Positions 1 to 5,978 of a stretch of 5,978 bases of DNA are shown here, piece by piece. Within the stretch, counting starts at the first letter, position 1. Each line of letters begins with the position of its first letter. The notes beneath the pieces are model-generated. The model ran no database searches. It had not been told where the DNA came from and saw only the letters and a list, made by a program, of their open reading frames with translations. The position numbers and the translations under genes are program-made. The DNA is from Pseudomonadota bacterium. GTDB lineage: Bacteria > Pseudomonadota > Gammaproteobacteria > Burkholderiales > Thiobacillaceae. The stretch spans positions 1 through 5,978 of the forward strand of contig JAKBJA010000011.1 of the NCBI GenBank assembly GCA_021836225.1, in the 5' to 3' direction.

Positions 1-1352
1 GCCACCTTGAGCAGGTCGCTGACCTCCCAGTTGAAGCTGACGTTGCCGAGCGAGTGCTTCAGCACCACGAAGCCGAGCAGTTCGTCGTGCAGCATCAGCG
101 GCACCACCAGCCAGGCATCGTCGGTCCGGCGGATCCACGCCGGGGTATGGAGATCGCCGTACAGGTCGCGGCGGGTCTTCATTTCATCCAGATCCACCAC
201 CCACTGCTTATCCGCAAGCCATTGGATGAAGGGGGCGTCGGCCGGCTCGGTGCCCTGCAGGTCGGCCCAGTTCCAGTGACTGGCACGCTGGTACCCGGCG
301 TCGCCTTCGCGCATCCACAACGCGCCGCCGGGGCTTTCCACCAGCCGGGCCAGCGCCTCGACCGCGCGTTCGCACAACTGCTCGCCGGACTGGCCCTCGG
401 TGAGGGTGCGGGTGAAGTTGAGCCATTCTTCGCGGTAGTCGTAGCGGTAGCTGAAAAAATGCTTGGACAGGAACACCCGTAGACGCGCGCGCAGGGTGCC
501 GGAAAACATCAGCAGTACCAGCAGCATGGCGGCGGCGAAGATGAACACGGTCTGCACCACGTCGCCCCATTCGCCGCCGAACAGGCGCAGGTAATAACCG
601 GCGCCTGCCATCAGCAGCAGATAGATGCCCGCGCCGAGCAGGCTGGCGGTGTGGAAGGCCATGCTGCGCGACAGCCCGACCGGCGCCGACCATTCCGGGT
701 TGCGCGCGGCGGAGACCGCAATCAGCGGCGTCACCAGGACCGCCACGTAGCCGCGCGCCGCCCACACCTCCGCATCCATCGCATTGAAGAGCGCAGCATT
801 GGCGTACAAATAGAAGTCATACACGAACAGGCCGCCCAGCCCGAGGCAGAGAAACTTGATCGCCCAGCGGTCTTCCGGGCGGGTGCTGCGGTAGACCTGC
901 TCGACCAGCACCAGCCCGATCACGGTGAGCAGCACCAGCCCCAGATTGCCTGCCCATCGCGCCAGCACCGGCTGGGTGGGGGCGATGAAGGGCAGGATGC
1001 TGGCGAGCAGCAGGCCGACGACAAGCACGCCAGCCAGGGCACGGATGAGCTGCAGCGGCGCAGGCAGGTTTGTCCCCTCCGGCAGGCGCAGTCTCAGGAT
1101 ATAGAGCAGCAGCGCCAGCCAGGCGCCGTTTCGCGCGACTTCGGCGGCGAGTTCCAGTCGCGGCGGCAACATCCCCCAGGCAGTCAGTGCCGTCATCCCT
1201 CCCCAGATTGCACTGAGCACGGTGGCGAGCACCAGCAGACGCCCCTGCGGGCGCTGCCGCCAACTGGCGACGATGAGACCGGACAGCCCCAGATAGGCCA
1301 GCGCAGCCAGGCCATAACCGACGGCGGCGAGGAGGAGCAGGGTGTGGGGCAT
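1..1352 (-). CDS. prsK: XrtA/PEP-CTERM system sensor histidine kinase PrsK (partial, C-terminus beyond window)
   Basis: Membrane sensor kinase that in XrtA/PEP-CTERM bacteria is paired with the sigma-54-dependent response regulator PrsR. The 450 readable residues begin MPHTLLLLAAVGYGLAALAY. They hold about eight or nine hydrophobic helices (roughly residues 4-29, 38-60, 73-88, 103-124, 132-152, 164-184, 196-213, 232-257 and 263-284), then the linker KHFFSYRYDYREEWLNF (298-314) that I recognise from PrsK, then a GAF-like sensor region (about 320-450). The HisKA and ATPase domains, including the phospho-accepting His, lie past the left edge, so kinase activity is inferred from the family, which is usually near 700 residues. 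The ATG at 1350-1352 is the only ATG, GTG or TTG after the in-frame TGA at 1422-1424. No clear SD sequence precedes it, which fits translation coupled to the sugar transferase gene ending 19 bp upstream. The family call is from recognition of sequence, not a search. Confidence 0.9.
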   Translation of the reverse strand, partial: MPHTLLLLAAVGYGLAALAYLGLSGLIVASWRQRPQGRLLVLATVLSAIWGGMTALTAWGMLPPRLELAAEVARNGAWLALLLYILRLRLPEGTNLPAPLQLIRALAGVLVVGLLLASILPFIAPTQPVLARWAGNLGLVLLTVIGLVLVEQVYRSTRPEDRWAIKFLCLGLGGLFVYDFYLYANAALFNAMDAEVWAARGYVAVLVTPLIAVSAARNPEWSAPVGLSRSMAFHTASLLGAGIYLLLMAGAGYYLRLFGGEWGDVVQTVFIFAAAMLLVLLMFSGTLRARLRVFLSKHFFSYRYDYREEWLNFTRTLTEGQSGEQLCERAVEALARLVESPGGALWMREGDAGYQRASHWNWADLQGTEPADAPFIQWLADKQWVVDLDEMKTRRDLYGDLHTPAWIRRTDDAWLVVPLMLHDELLGFVVLKHSLGNVSFNWEVSDLLKV

Positions 1353-1371
1353 GATCGGATTGGGCGCGCGC

Positions 1372-2766
1372 TCAGCGTGCGCCCTTTCCCCACAACACCA
1401 CCTGTACAGTCTGGAACAGGATCATGAGATCGAGAAACAGGCTGTGATTCTTGACGTAATAAAGGTCGTATTGCAGCTTGTGCATGGCGTCTTCATCCGT
1501 CGCGCCATACGCGTAACGCACTTGTGCCCAGCCGGTGATGCCGGGTTTGACGGTGTGCCGCACGCCGTAATAGGGGATTTTCTGGGTCAGGTCCTGCACG
1601 AAATAGGGGCGCTCGGGACGCGGACCGACGAAGCTCATGTCGCCGAAAAACACGTTGAAGATCTGCGGCAGCTCGTCGATGCGGGTGCGCCGGATGAAGC
1701 GCCCGGTGAGCGTCACGCGGCTGTCGTTCTGTCTGGCCCAGCGCGGCTTGCCGTCCTTTTCGGCGTCGACGCACATGCTGCGGAATTTGAGGATGGTGAA
1801 ATTGCGGCAGCCCTGGCCAACGCGCTCCTGGCGGTACAGCACCGGCCCGGGGCTTTCCAGCTTGATCAGCAATGCGGTCAGCGCCATGATCGGCAAACAG
1901 ACCACCAGCATGGCTGCACTGACAACCAGGTCGAACAGGCGCTTGATGGTGTCGCGCACGATGCCCTGGTGAAAGCCTTCGGCCAGGATCATCCAGCTGG
2001 CGTTCATCGAGTCGAGCTGCAAATGGCCGTTTTCGCGCTCGAAGAAGCTGGACAACTCCAGGATGCGAATGCCATACAGCTTGCATTTGAGCAGATCCTG
2101 CACCGGCATGCCGCCGCCCCGGCGGTCGCGCACGGCCAGAATGATCTCGCTGATTTGCAGGCGCTGCACCAGTTCGGGCAGGGGCTCCTCAGTGTCGAGA
2201 ATGCGTGCATGGTCGACGAAATGATGACTGCCGCCCAGCGGCAGGTAGCCGACGACCTGGACATTGCTGGCGTTGACCCGCTTGGCCAGCAAGGATTCGA
2301 TGTGGGCGGCGCGACTGCCGGTGCCGATCACCAGGGCGCGGGTTTTGAGCGCACCTGCCCGTGCCCAGCGAATGAACAGTGTGCGGCTGAGCAGGATGCC
2401 CAGCAGCGCCAGGCCGAACGACAACAGGAAGGCGCCGCGTCCGACCAGCAGGTCGGGGAAGAAATAAAACAGCAGGCTCATCGTCACCAGCCCCAGCCCG
2501 AAGCTCAGGCCAAGGCGCTGCAGGAGGGCGCGCACGCTCCCCTGCCATTCCAGATCGTAGAGGCCACTCGCGGTCATCAGGCCGAGCATGACGACGGTGA
2601 AGGTCAGGGCCTTGGGCAGCAGGGGATTGAGATCGTCCGGAACCACGCCGCCGTCCAGGAAGCGCGCGCTGACACCCGCGTAGAGGGCGCCACCGAGAAT
2701 CAGCGCCTCGATCAGGACCAGCAGAAGCAAATTTAGAGGCACGTAGTGCCGGAAAAATCGGATCAC
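1372..2766 (-). CDS. XrtA/PEP-CTERM-associated EpsB-like polyprenyl-phosphate sugar-1-phosphate transferase
   Basis: Initiating enzyme of exopolysaccharide synthesis. The family moves a sugar-1-phosphate from a UDP-sugar to undecaprenyl phosphate at the inner membrane; the sugar cannot be read from sequence. It has 464 residues, full length for the family. Membrane helices lie at about 11-31, 52-68, 86-103 and 112-131. A Rossmann-like middle domain starts at VIGTGSRA (146-153). A hydrophobic membrane segment (about 278-301) leads into the catalytic bacterial sugar transferase domain with ESPGPVLYRQERVG (304-317), LKFRSM (326-331), the presumed catalytic Asp364-Glu365 in IDELPQ, GDMSFVGPRPE (375-385) and KPGITGWAQV (407-416). 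The N-terminus MIRFFRHYVPLNLLLL is typical of the PEP-CTERM/EpsB2-associated subgroup. The start is a GTG: an in-frame TAA lies three codons upstream (2773-2775), ruling out a longer protein. The SD is weak (TTGAG, about 9 nt ahead). prsK follows 19 bp downstream, probably as an operon, which supports the PEP-CTERM assignment. Confidence 0.92.
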   Translation of the reverse strand: MIRFFRHYVPLNLLLLVLIEALILGGALYAGVSARFLDGGVVPDDLNPLLPKALTFTVVMLGLMTASGLYDLEWQGSVRALLQRLGLSFGLGLVTMSLLFYFFPDLLVGRGAFLLSFGLALLGILLSRTLFIRWARAGALKTRALVIGTGSRAAHIESLLAKRVNASNVQVVGYLPLGGSHHFVDHARILDTEEPLPELVQRLQISEIILAVRDRRGGGMPVQDLLKCKLYGIRILELSSFFERENGHLQLDSMNASWMILAEGFHQGIVRDTIKRLFDLVVSAAMLVVCLPIMALTALLIKLESPGPVLYRQERVGQGCRNFTILKFRSMCVDAEKDGKPRWARQNDSRVTLTGRFIRRTRIDELPQIFNVFFGDMSFVGPRPERPYFVQDLTQKIPYYGVRHTVKPGITGWAQVRYAYGATDEDAMHKLQYDLYYVKNHSLFLDLMILFQTVQVVLWGKGAR

Positions 2767-2774
2767 GGCCGTTT

Positions 2775-2798
2775 ACTCAACAGGAATCATGGCTGAGT
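2775..2798 (-). repeat. inverted repeat in the transferase 5' leader, one arm covering the weak SD
   Basis: On the minus strand ACTCAGC (2798-2792) pairs with GTTGAGT (2781-2775): seven pairs including one G-U, around a 10-nt loop. The right arm contains the TTGAG that is the only SD-like element for the GTG start. The stem is short and no T-run follows, so it is not a good intrinsic terminator. It could be an RNA hairpin in read-through transcripts or a protein-binding dyad. Function is unproven. Confidence 0.35.
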
Positions 2799-2803
2799 TA
2801 GTG

Positions 2804-2819
2804 AGCATCATCCATGCCA
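2804..2819 (-). promoter_or_regulatory. candidate sigma-54 (-24/-12) promoter of the sugar transferase-prsK operon
   Basis: The minus strand reads TGGCATGGATGATGCT. Against the RpoN consensus TGGCAYR-N4-TTGCW it keeps the essential GG and GC, exactly 10 bases apart, and differs at one position (A for T before TGC). The predicted start of transcription is near 2793, about 27 nt before the GTG start codon. It sits in the only real gap (75 bp) between the upstream genes and the transferase. PrsR, the regulator partner of PrsK, belongs to the NtrC-like, sigma-54-dependent class, which makes the site fit its context. No activator site was identified upstream. The match is by eye; a chance match is possible. 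Confidence 0.6.
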
Positions 2820-2841
2820 GGCCGGGTTGCAATGACAGCGA

Positions 2842-3417
2842 TCAAGTCAGGTCCCGCGCCTGGGGCAGGCGCACGCGCCGCGGGCTGCCATCGGCCTGCA
2901 GGCGTTTCATGCCGCGCAGTTCGGCGGCCGGGTAGACGATGATCTCGATCGTTGCACGCGGATCATCGATGACGAAACGGGGAAAGATGCGCCCCGGTGC
3001 GTCCGTTGCACGATGCTCCGCGGCCTGATACGGCGTGTTCAGCCCGATCAGCAGGAATTCGACATCCTTCTGCTGGTCGGTGAAGAGCTGCAGGGTGATC
3101 CCGGCGTGGCGCCCGGCCGTGCCGTTCAACACCGGGCCGGTCAGGTGAGGGTCGAAATCCGCCAGCCGTTCCATGTATTCGATGGCGACCTGCCGCAGCA
3201 GGGCCAGCTGTGCGCGGGTTTCGTCAGCCTGGTAAAGCGCCTGGTAGCTGCGCAGCGCTTCCTCGATCTGCTGGTTGTCGGGCAGGTTGCCACTGTCGGG
3301 CGCACCCAGTTGGCGCGCCGCCTTGCGCTTGGCGCTGCCGTAATCGAGGCTGCCGTCTTCGGCCAGAATGCGCGCTGCTGCATGCGCAATGCGGCGGCGC
3401 ATCTCCTGATGTTTCAT
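2842..3417 (-). CDS. conserved-type protein of unknown function, translationally coupled to PBP1A
   Basis: A 191-residue soluble protein with no signal peptide or membrane helix. I recall similar unnamed betaproteobacterial proteins but no established function. Residues 5-40 are Arg/Ala-rich and helical (MRRRIAHAAARILAEDG, then SAKRKAARQLGAP), followed by a helical stretch (49-87). The core LTGPVLNGTAGR (92-103) plus ITLQLFTD (107-114) faintly recalls a nucleotidyltransferase fold (GS, then DxD), but the acidic metal-binding pair is absent because the second motif reads ITLQ. If related, it is probably a non-catalytic version; this is inference. The C-terminus is basic. Its ATG shares four bases (ATGA, 3414-3417) with the mrcA stop, and GGAG seven bases ahead is a good SD, so it is almost certainly co-translated with PBP1A. 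That placement hints at a cell-envelope role but does not prove one. Confidence 0.85.
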   Translation of the reverse strand: MKHQEMRRRIAHAAARILAEDGSLDYGSAKRKAARQLGAPDSGNLPDNQQIEEALRSYQALYQADETRAQLALLRQVAIEYMERLADFDPHLTGPVLNGTAGRHAGITLQLFTDQQKDVEFLLIGLNTPYQAAEHRATDAPGRIFPRFVIDDPRATIEIIVYPAAELRGMKRLQADGSPRRVRLPQARDLT

Positions 3418-5777
3418 AGCGGGGCTCCAGGTGGGGTGTCAGCAGGGCCGGTCGGGTCGGGATCCCAGCTCGATGCGGGTGCGTCGGGCGGCGGGAATTC
3501 CTGATAAAAATGTTCCACCATACCGGCGGGGCCTATGTCCAGCAGATCGCCCAGCAATTCGTCCACCACGGTGTCGGGCAGGCGGGTGCCGGTAGTCGGG
3601 TCAATTTTTACCGTGATGACCCCTGCGGGCATGACCCAGCCATTTTGCGAAACGCCCCTGAGCGCCGACCCCATGAAGTTCATCCAGATCGGCAGCGCGG
3701 ATTGCGCGCCCGTCTCGCTGCGTCCCATCGAACGCGGCTGATCGTAGCCCATCCAGGTGATCGCAACCAGGTCGGGGTTGTAACCGGCGAACCAGGTGTC
3801 GCGCGCATCGTTGGTGGTGCCGGTCTTGCCGGCCAGATCGCTGCGGCCCAGCTGACTGGCGCGTGCCGCGGTGCCGTAGCGCATCACGTCCTGCATCATG
3901 GCGGTCATCAGCCAGGCATTGCGCGGGTCGATCACGCGCGGTGCGGTGCCGCCGACCTGTTGCGGCTTGGCCTGCATCAGCAGTCGTCCATTCTTGTCAT
4001 ACACCTTGTCGATCAGGTAAGGCTTGATGTTGAAGCCGCCGTTGGCAAATACGCTATAGGCTGCAGCCATCTGCAGCGGGGTGACGCTGCCTGCGCCCAG
4101 CGCCATGGTGAGATAAGGTGGGTGGCGGGCCGGGTCGAAACCGAAGCGGCGGATATAGTCGCGCGCGTAATACGGGCCGATCCCCTGCAGGATGCGCACC
4201 GAGACCAGGTTGAGCGACTTGGTCAGCGCCGTGCGCATGCGCACCGGGCCGCTGGTGCTGCCGTCGTAGTTCTTGGGTTCCCATGCAGTCCCGCCAGCCT
4301 CTTCGGCACTCAGGAAGAGTGGCGCATCGTCGATGATGGTGGCCGGCGTGTAGCCTTTCTCCAGCGCAGCGGAATAAATGAAGGGTTTGAAGCTCGAGCC
4401 GGGCTGACGCCAGGCTTGCGTCACGCGGTTGAACTTGTTGCGGTTGAAGTCGAACCCGCCGACCAGCGCGGTGATGGCGCCATTGTTCGGGTTCAGGGCA
4501 ACGAGCGCGGCCTCCACCTCAGGCAGTTGCGTCAGCCGCCATTGCGGCTTGCTGCCGACTGCCTGGACGCGCACCACCGCGCCAGGGGAGAGCTGTCGCC
4601 CCTTTTTGCCTGCGACCCAGTTTGCCACCCACTTGAGCGAGTTGCCGTTGATCTCCACCACCTTGCCGTCATGCAATTGCGCACGGATCAGTTTGGGGGT
4701 GGCACTTAACACAACCGCTGGCTGCATGTCGCTCACCGGAGCCAGGTCTTCCAGTGCGCTGGCGATCGCCGCCTCACGTTGCGTCTTGTCGGCGGGCAGG
4801 CTGATCTGCTTTTCCGGGCCGCGATAGCCGTGGCGCAGGTCGTAATCGGCAATCCCCTGCCACACTGCCCGGTTGGCGGTGGTCTGTTGTTCGCGCTTCA
4901 GCGTGGTGACGACCTTGTAGCCCGAGCTATAGATGGACTCGCCGTATTTTTCGAACAGGGTCTGGCGCACCATTTCTGCAGCATAGTCGGCACTGACGTC
5001 GGCCTGTTGGCGCGCCTGGCGGATCACCAGTTTCTGTTTGACTGCGGCTTGCCAGGTGGGCTGGTCAATGAACTTGAGCGTGCGCATGCGTCCCAGCACA
5101 TATTCCTGGCGTGCCTTGGCGCGCGGGAAATTGACCACCGGGTTGTAGCGCGACGGTGCCTTGGGCAACCCCGCCAGCATGGCAAACTCGGCCAGCGACA
5201 ATTCCTTCATGGGTTTTCCGAAGTAGGTGCGCGATGCGGCCTCGAAACCATAGGCGCGCTGGCCTAGATAGATCTGGTTGATATACAGCTCGAGGATTTT
5301 GTCCTTGGACAGATTATGTTCGATCTTCATCGCCAGCATGGCTTCGGAGAGCTTGCGGCTGAGCGTCTTTTCGTTCGACAGGAAAAAGTTGCGCGCCACC
5401 TGCATGGTAATGGTGGAGGCCCCCTCCTTGGCGCCGCCGGACAGCAGGTTCGATCCCGCAGCACGCAGCACACCGAGGGTGTCGACGCCGCCGTGGGTAT
5501 AGAAGCGCTCGTCCTCGGCGGCGATGATCGCCTGCTTCATGTATTGCGGGACTTTATCGATGGCGATGAAGGCGCGACGCTCTTCGCCGAATTCACCGAT
5601 CAGGGCGCCGTCCGCCGTATATACGCGCAGCGGCAGCTTGGGCTTGTAGTCGGTGAGCGCCTCCAGCGGTGGAAGGTTGGGGTAAATCAGAGCGGCCGCC
5701 AGCCCGGCCAATGCCGTGCCGACCACACCGAGGCTGACGATCAGGGCCAGTGCGTAATGCCACCATTTGGAAAACAT
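3414..5777 (-). CDS. mrcA: penicillin-binding protein 1A, bifunctional peptidoglycan glycosyltransferase/transpeptidase
   Basis: Class A PBP that polymerises lipid II into glycan strands and crosslinks the peptides on the periplasmic side of the inner membrane. It has 787 residues, normal length. There is a short cytoplasmic start and one membrane anchor (about 7-31). The GT51 glycosyltransferase domain (about 52-230) has EDERFYTHGGVD with catalytic Glu88, GASTITMQVARN (119-130) and the second Glu163 in ELYINQIYLG. An OB-like insert (about 318-424), typical of PBP1A, precedes the transpeptidase domain with SSFK (Ser461 nucleophile, Lys464), SLN (521-523) and KTGT (651-654). All catalytic residues are present. 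The tail (761-787) is rich in Pro and Asp. The ATG has a good SD (AAAGGA, 5783-5788) five bases ahead. The next gene overlaps its stop by four bases. It faces a possible pilM, an arrangement common in beta- and gammaproteobacteria. Also called ponA. Confidence 0.97.
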   Translation of the reverse strand: MFSKWWHYALALIVSLGVVGTALAGLAAALIYPNLPPLEALTDYKPKLPLRVYTADGALIGEFGEERRAFIAIDKVPQYMKQAIIAAEDERFYTHGGVDTLGVLRAAGSNLLSGGAKEGASTITMQVARNFFLSNEKTLSRKLSEAMLAMKIEHNLSKDKILELYINQIYLGQRAYGFEAASRTYFGKPMKELSLAEFAMLAGLPKAPSRYNPVVNFPRAKARQEYVLGRMRTLKFIDQPTWQAAVKQKLVIRQARQQADVSADYAAEMVRQTLFEKYGESIYSSGYKVVTTLKREQQTTANRAVWQGIADYDLRHGYRGPEKQISLPADKTQREAAIASALEDLAPVSDMQPAVVLSATPKLIRAQLHDGKVVEINGNSLKWVANWVAGKKGRQLSPGAVVRVQAVGSKPQWRLTQLPEVEAALVALNPNNGAITALVGGFDFNRNKFNRVTQAWRQPGSSFKPFIYSAALEKGYTPATIIDDAPLFLSAEEAGGTAWEPKNYDGSTSGPVRMRTALTKSLNLVSVRILQGIGPYYARDYIRRFGFDPARHPPYLTMALGAGSVTPLQMAAAYSVFANGGFNIKPYLIDKVYDKNGRLLMQAKPQQVGGTAPRVIDPRNAWLMTAMMQDVMRYGTAARASQLGRSDLAGKTGTTNDARDTWFAGYNPDLVAITWMGYDQPRSMGRSETGAQSALPIWMNFMGSALRGVSQNGWVMPAGVITVKIDPTTGTRLPDTVVDELLGDLLDIGPAGMVEHFYQEFPPPDAPASSWDPDPTGPADTPPGAPL

Positions 5778-5813
5778 CCGGTTCCTTTAATTGGGTGCCT
5801 AAAGTTTTCGCCG

Positions 5814-5842
5814 ATTATAGGCGTTAGTGGTGTTGGAAATTG
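5814..5842 (-). promoter_or_regulatory. probable sigma-70 promoter of mrcA
   Basis: The minus strand carries a perfect -10 hexamer TATAAT (5819-5814). At 17-bp spacing the -35 position (5842-5837) reads CAATTT, a poor match to TTGACA. Transcription would start near 5807, leaving about a 30-nt leader that includes the AAAGGA SD. The -10 and its position are convincing; the -35 is weak, so an activator or a lower level of expression is possible. Confidence 0.5.
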
Positions 5843-5903
5843 GACACACATGTTCAACTCTTGCGGTGTGGCGAGAAAAAAACTGTTAAAAACCGTGTGT
5901 TGT

Positions 5904-5912
5904 TGCTAGCAT
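5904..5912 (+). promoter_or_regulatory. possible extended -10 promoter for the rightward gene
   Basis: TGCTAGCAT fits an extended -10 (TGn plus TAGCAT, four of six matches to TATAAT). No convincing -35 is seen 16-18 bp upstream, as extended -10 promoters can allow. Transcription would start near 5919, about 48 nt before the proposed TTG start. The surrounding AT-rich stretch (5876-5935) contrasts with the GC-rich coding DNA, as expected for a control region. Confidence 0.35.
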
Positions 5913-5966
5913 CTAAAAACAATAACAAGAAAAAGCGCCAACTCACAGAAGCGTAAAGGAAAACTC

Positions 5967-5978
5967 TTGCACCTGAAT
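5967..5978 (+). CDS. start of a rightward gene, possibly pilM (four codons only)
   Basis: AAAGGA (5955-5960) is a strong SD, and six bases later comes TTG followed by CAC CTG AAT, giving M-H-L-N if TTG starts translation. No ATG or GTG stands at a suitable distance in the visible sequence. A gene diverging from mrcA in betaproteobacteria is very often pilM, the first gene of pilMNOPQ for the type IV pilus inner-membrane platform and secretin. That identity comes from position alone; four residues cannot identify a protein. Confidence 0.3.

Noticed and set aside
54..1427. Open frames at 54-482 and 651-1427 plus, and at 208-765, 817-1263 and 1193-1393 minus.
   Set aside because: They overlap prsK in other frames; only the frame starting at 1352 gives the helices, linker and GAF region of PrsK.
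1342..2736. A 464-codon open frame on the plus strand opposite the sugar transferase.
   Set aside because: It mirrors the real gene on the other strand. Its product is rich in Gln, His, Ala and Asp with no domain or membrane pattern, as expected from antisense reading of GC-rich coding DNA, whereas the minus frame carries all family motifs.
2773..2790. A five-codon frame (M-I-P-V-E-stop) in the leader of the transferase.
   Set aside because: Its ATG would lie only about 3 nt from the predicted transcript start and has no SD; such a short frame is expected by chance.
2767..2841. An intrinsic terminator or a sigma-70 promoter in the gap.
   Set aside because: The stem found is short with no T-run after it, and a TTGCAA with a poor -10 is much weaker than the -24/-12 match.
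3510..4709. A 399-codon plus-strand open frame opposite mrcA, with several shorter ones at 4779-5909.
   Set aside because: These are antisense shadows of the intact PBP1A gene, have no recognisable motif, and have His/Arg/Ala-biased composition.
5388..5424. STITMQ in the PBP1A glycosyltransferase domain instead of STITQQ.
   Set aside because: I know this as a normal variant in proteobacterial PBP1A; both catalytic Glu residues are intact.

Overview
The window looks like chromosomal DNA of a GC-rich betaproteobacterium. This is inferred from gene content: a PBP1A gene facing away from what may be pilM, and two genes typical of the XrtA/PEP-CTERM exosortase and exopolysaccharide locus of Rhodocyclales, Nitrosomonadales and similar bacteria. 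All substantial genes lie on the minus strand, so the order of transcription is from right to left. No RNA genes, insertion sequences, CRISPR arrays or phage genes are visible, and no stretch over 300 bases lacks a gene.

Right edge (about 5778-5978): a roughly 190-bp divergent control region. It holds a -10 box and ribosome binding site (RBS) for mrcA on the minus strand. On the plus strand it holds an extended -10 and a good Shine-Dalgarno (SD) sequence in front of a gene of which only four codons remain, possibly pilM with a TTG start. Next, 3414-5777 encodes a complete bifunctional class A penicillin-binding protein (PBP1A). Its stop overlaps by four bases the start of a 191-residue conserved-type protein of unknown function (2842-3417).

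Left half: a 75-bp gap (2767-2841) follows and contains a good -24/-12 (sigma-54) promoter match. Then come a membrane-anchored polyprenyl-phosphate sugar-1-phosphate transferase of the XrtA/PEP-CTERM-associated, EpsB-like type (1372-2766, GTG start) and, 19 bp on, the N-terminal two thirds of the sensor kinase PrsK (1-1352, cut by the window edge before its kinase domain).

How the genes fit together: mrcA and its partner form a cell-wall unit. The sugar transferase starts a repeat unit on undecaprenyl phosphate for an exopolysaccharide linked to PEP-CTERM protein export. PrsK would, with a sigma-54-dependent regulator PrsR expected just beyond the left edge, control PEP-CTERM genes. The sigma-54 promoter in front of the transferase-prsK pair suggests that this circuit may regulate its own kinase and part of the exopolysaccharide machinery. 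This is the most interesting observation here. The systems themselves are known families; no wholly new system was found.
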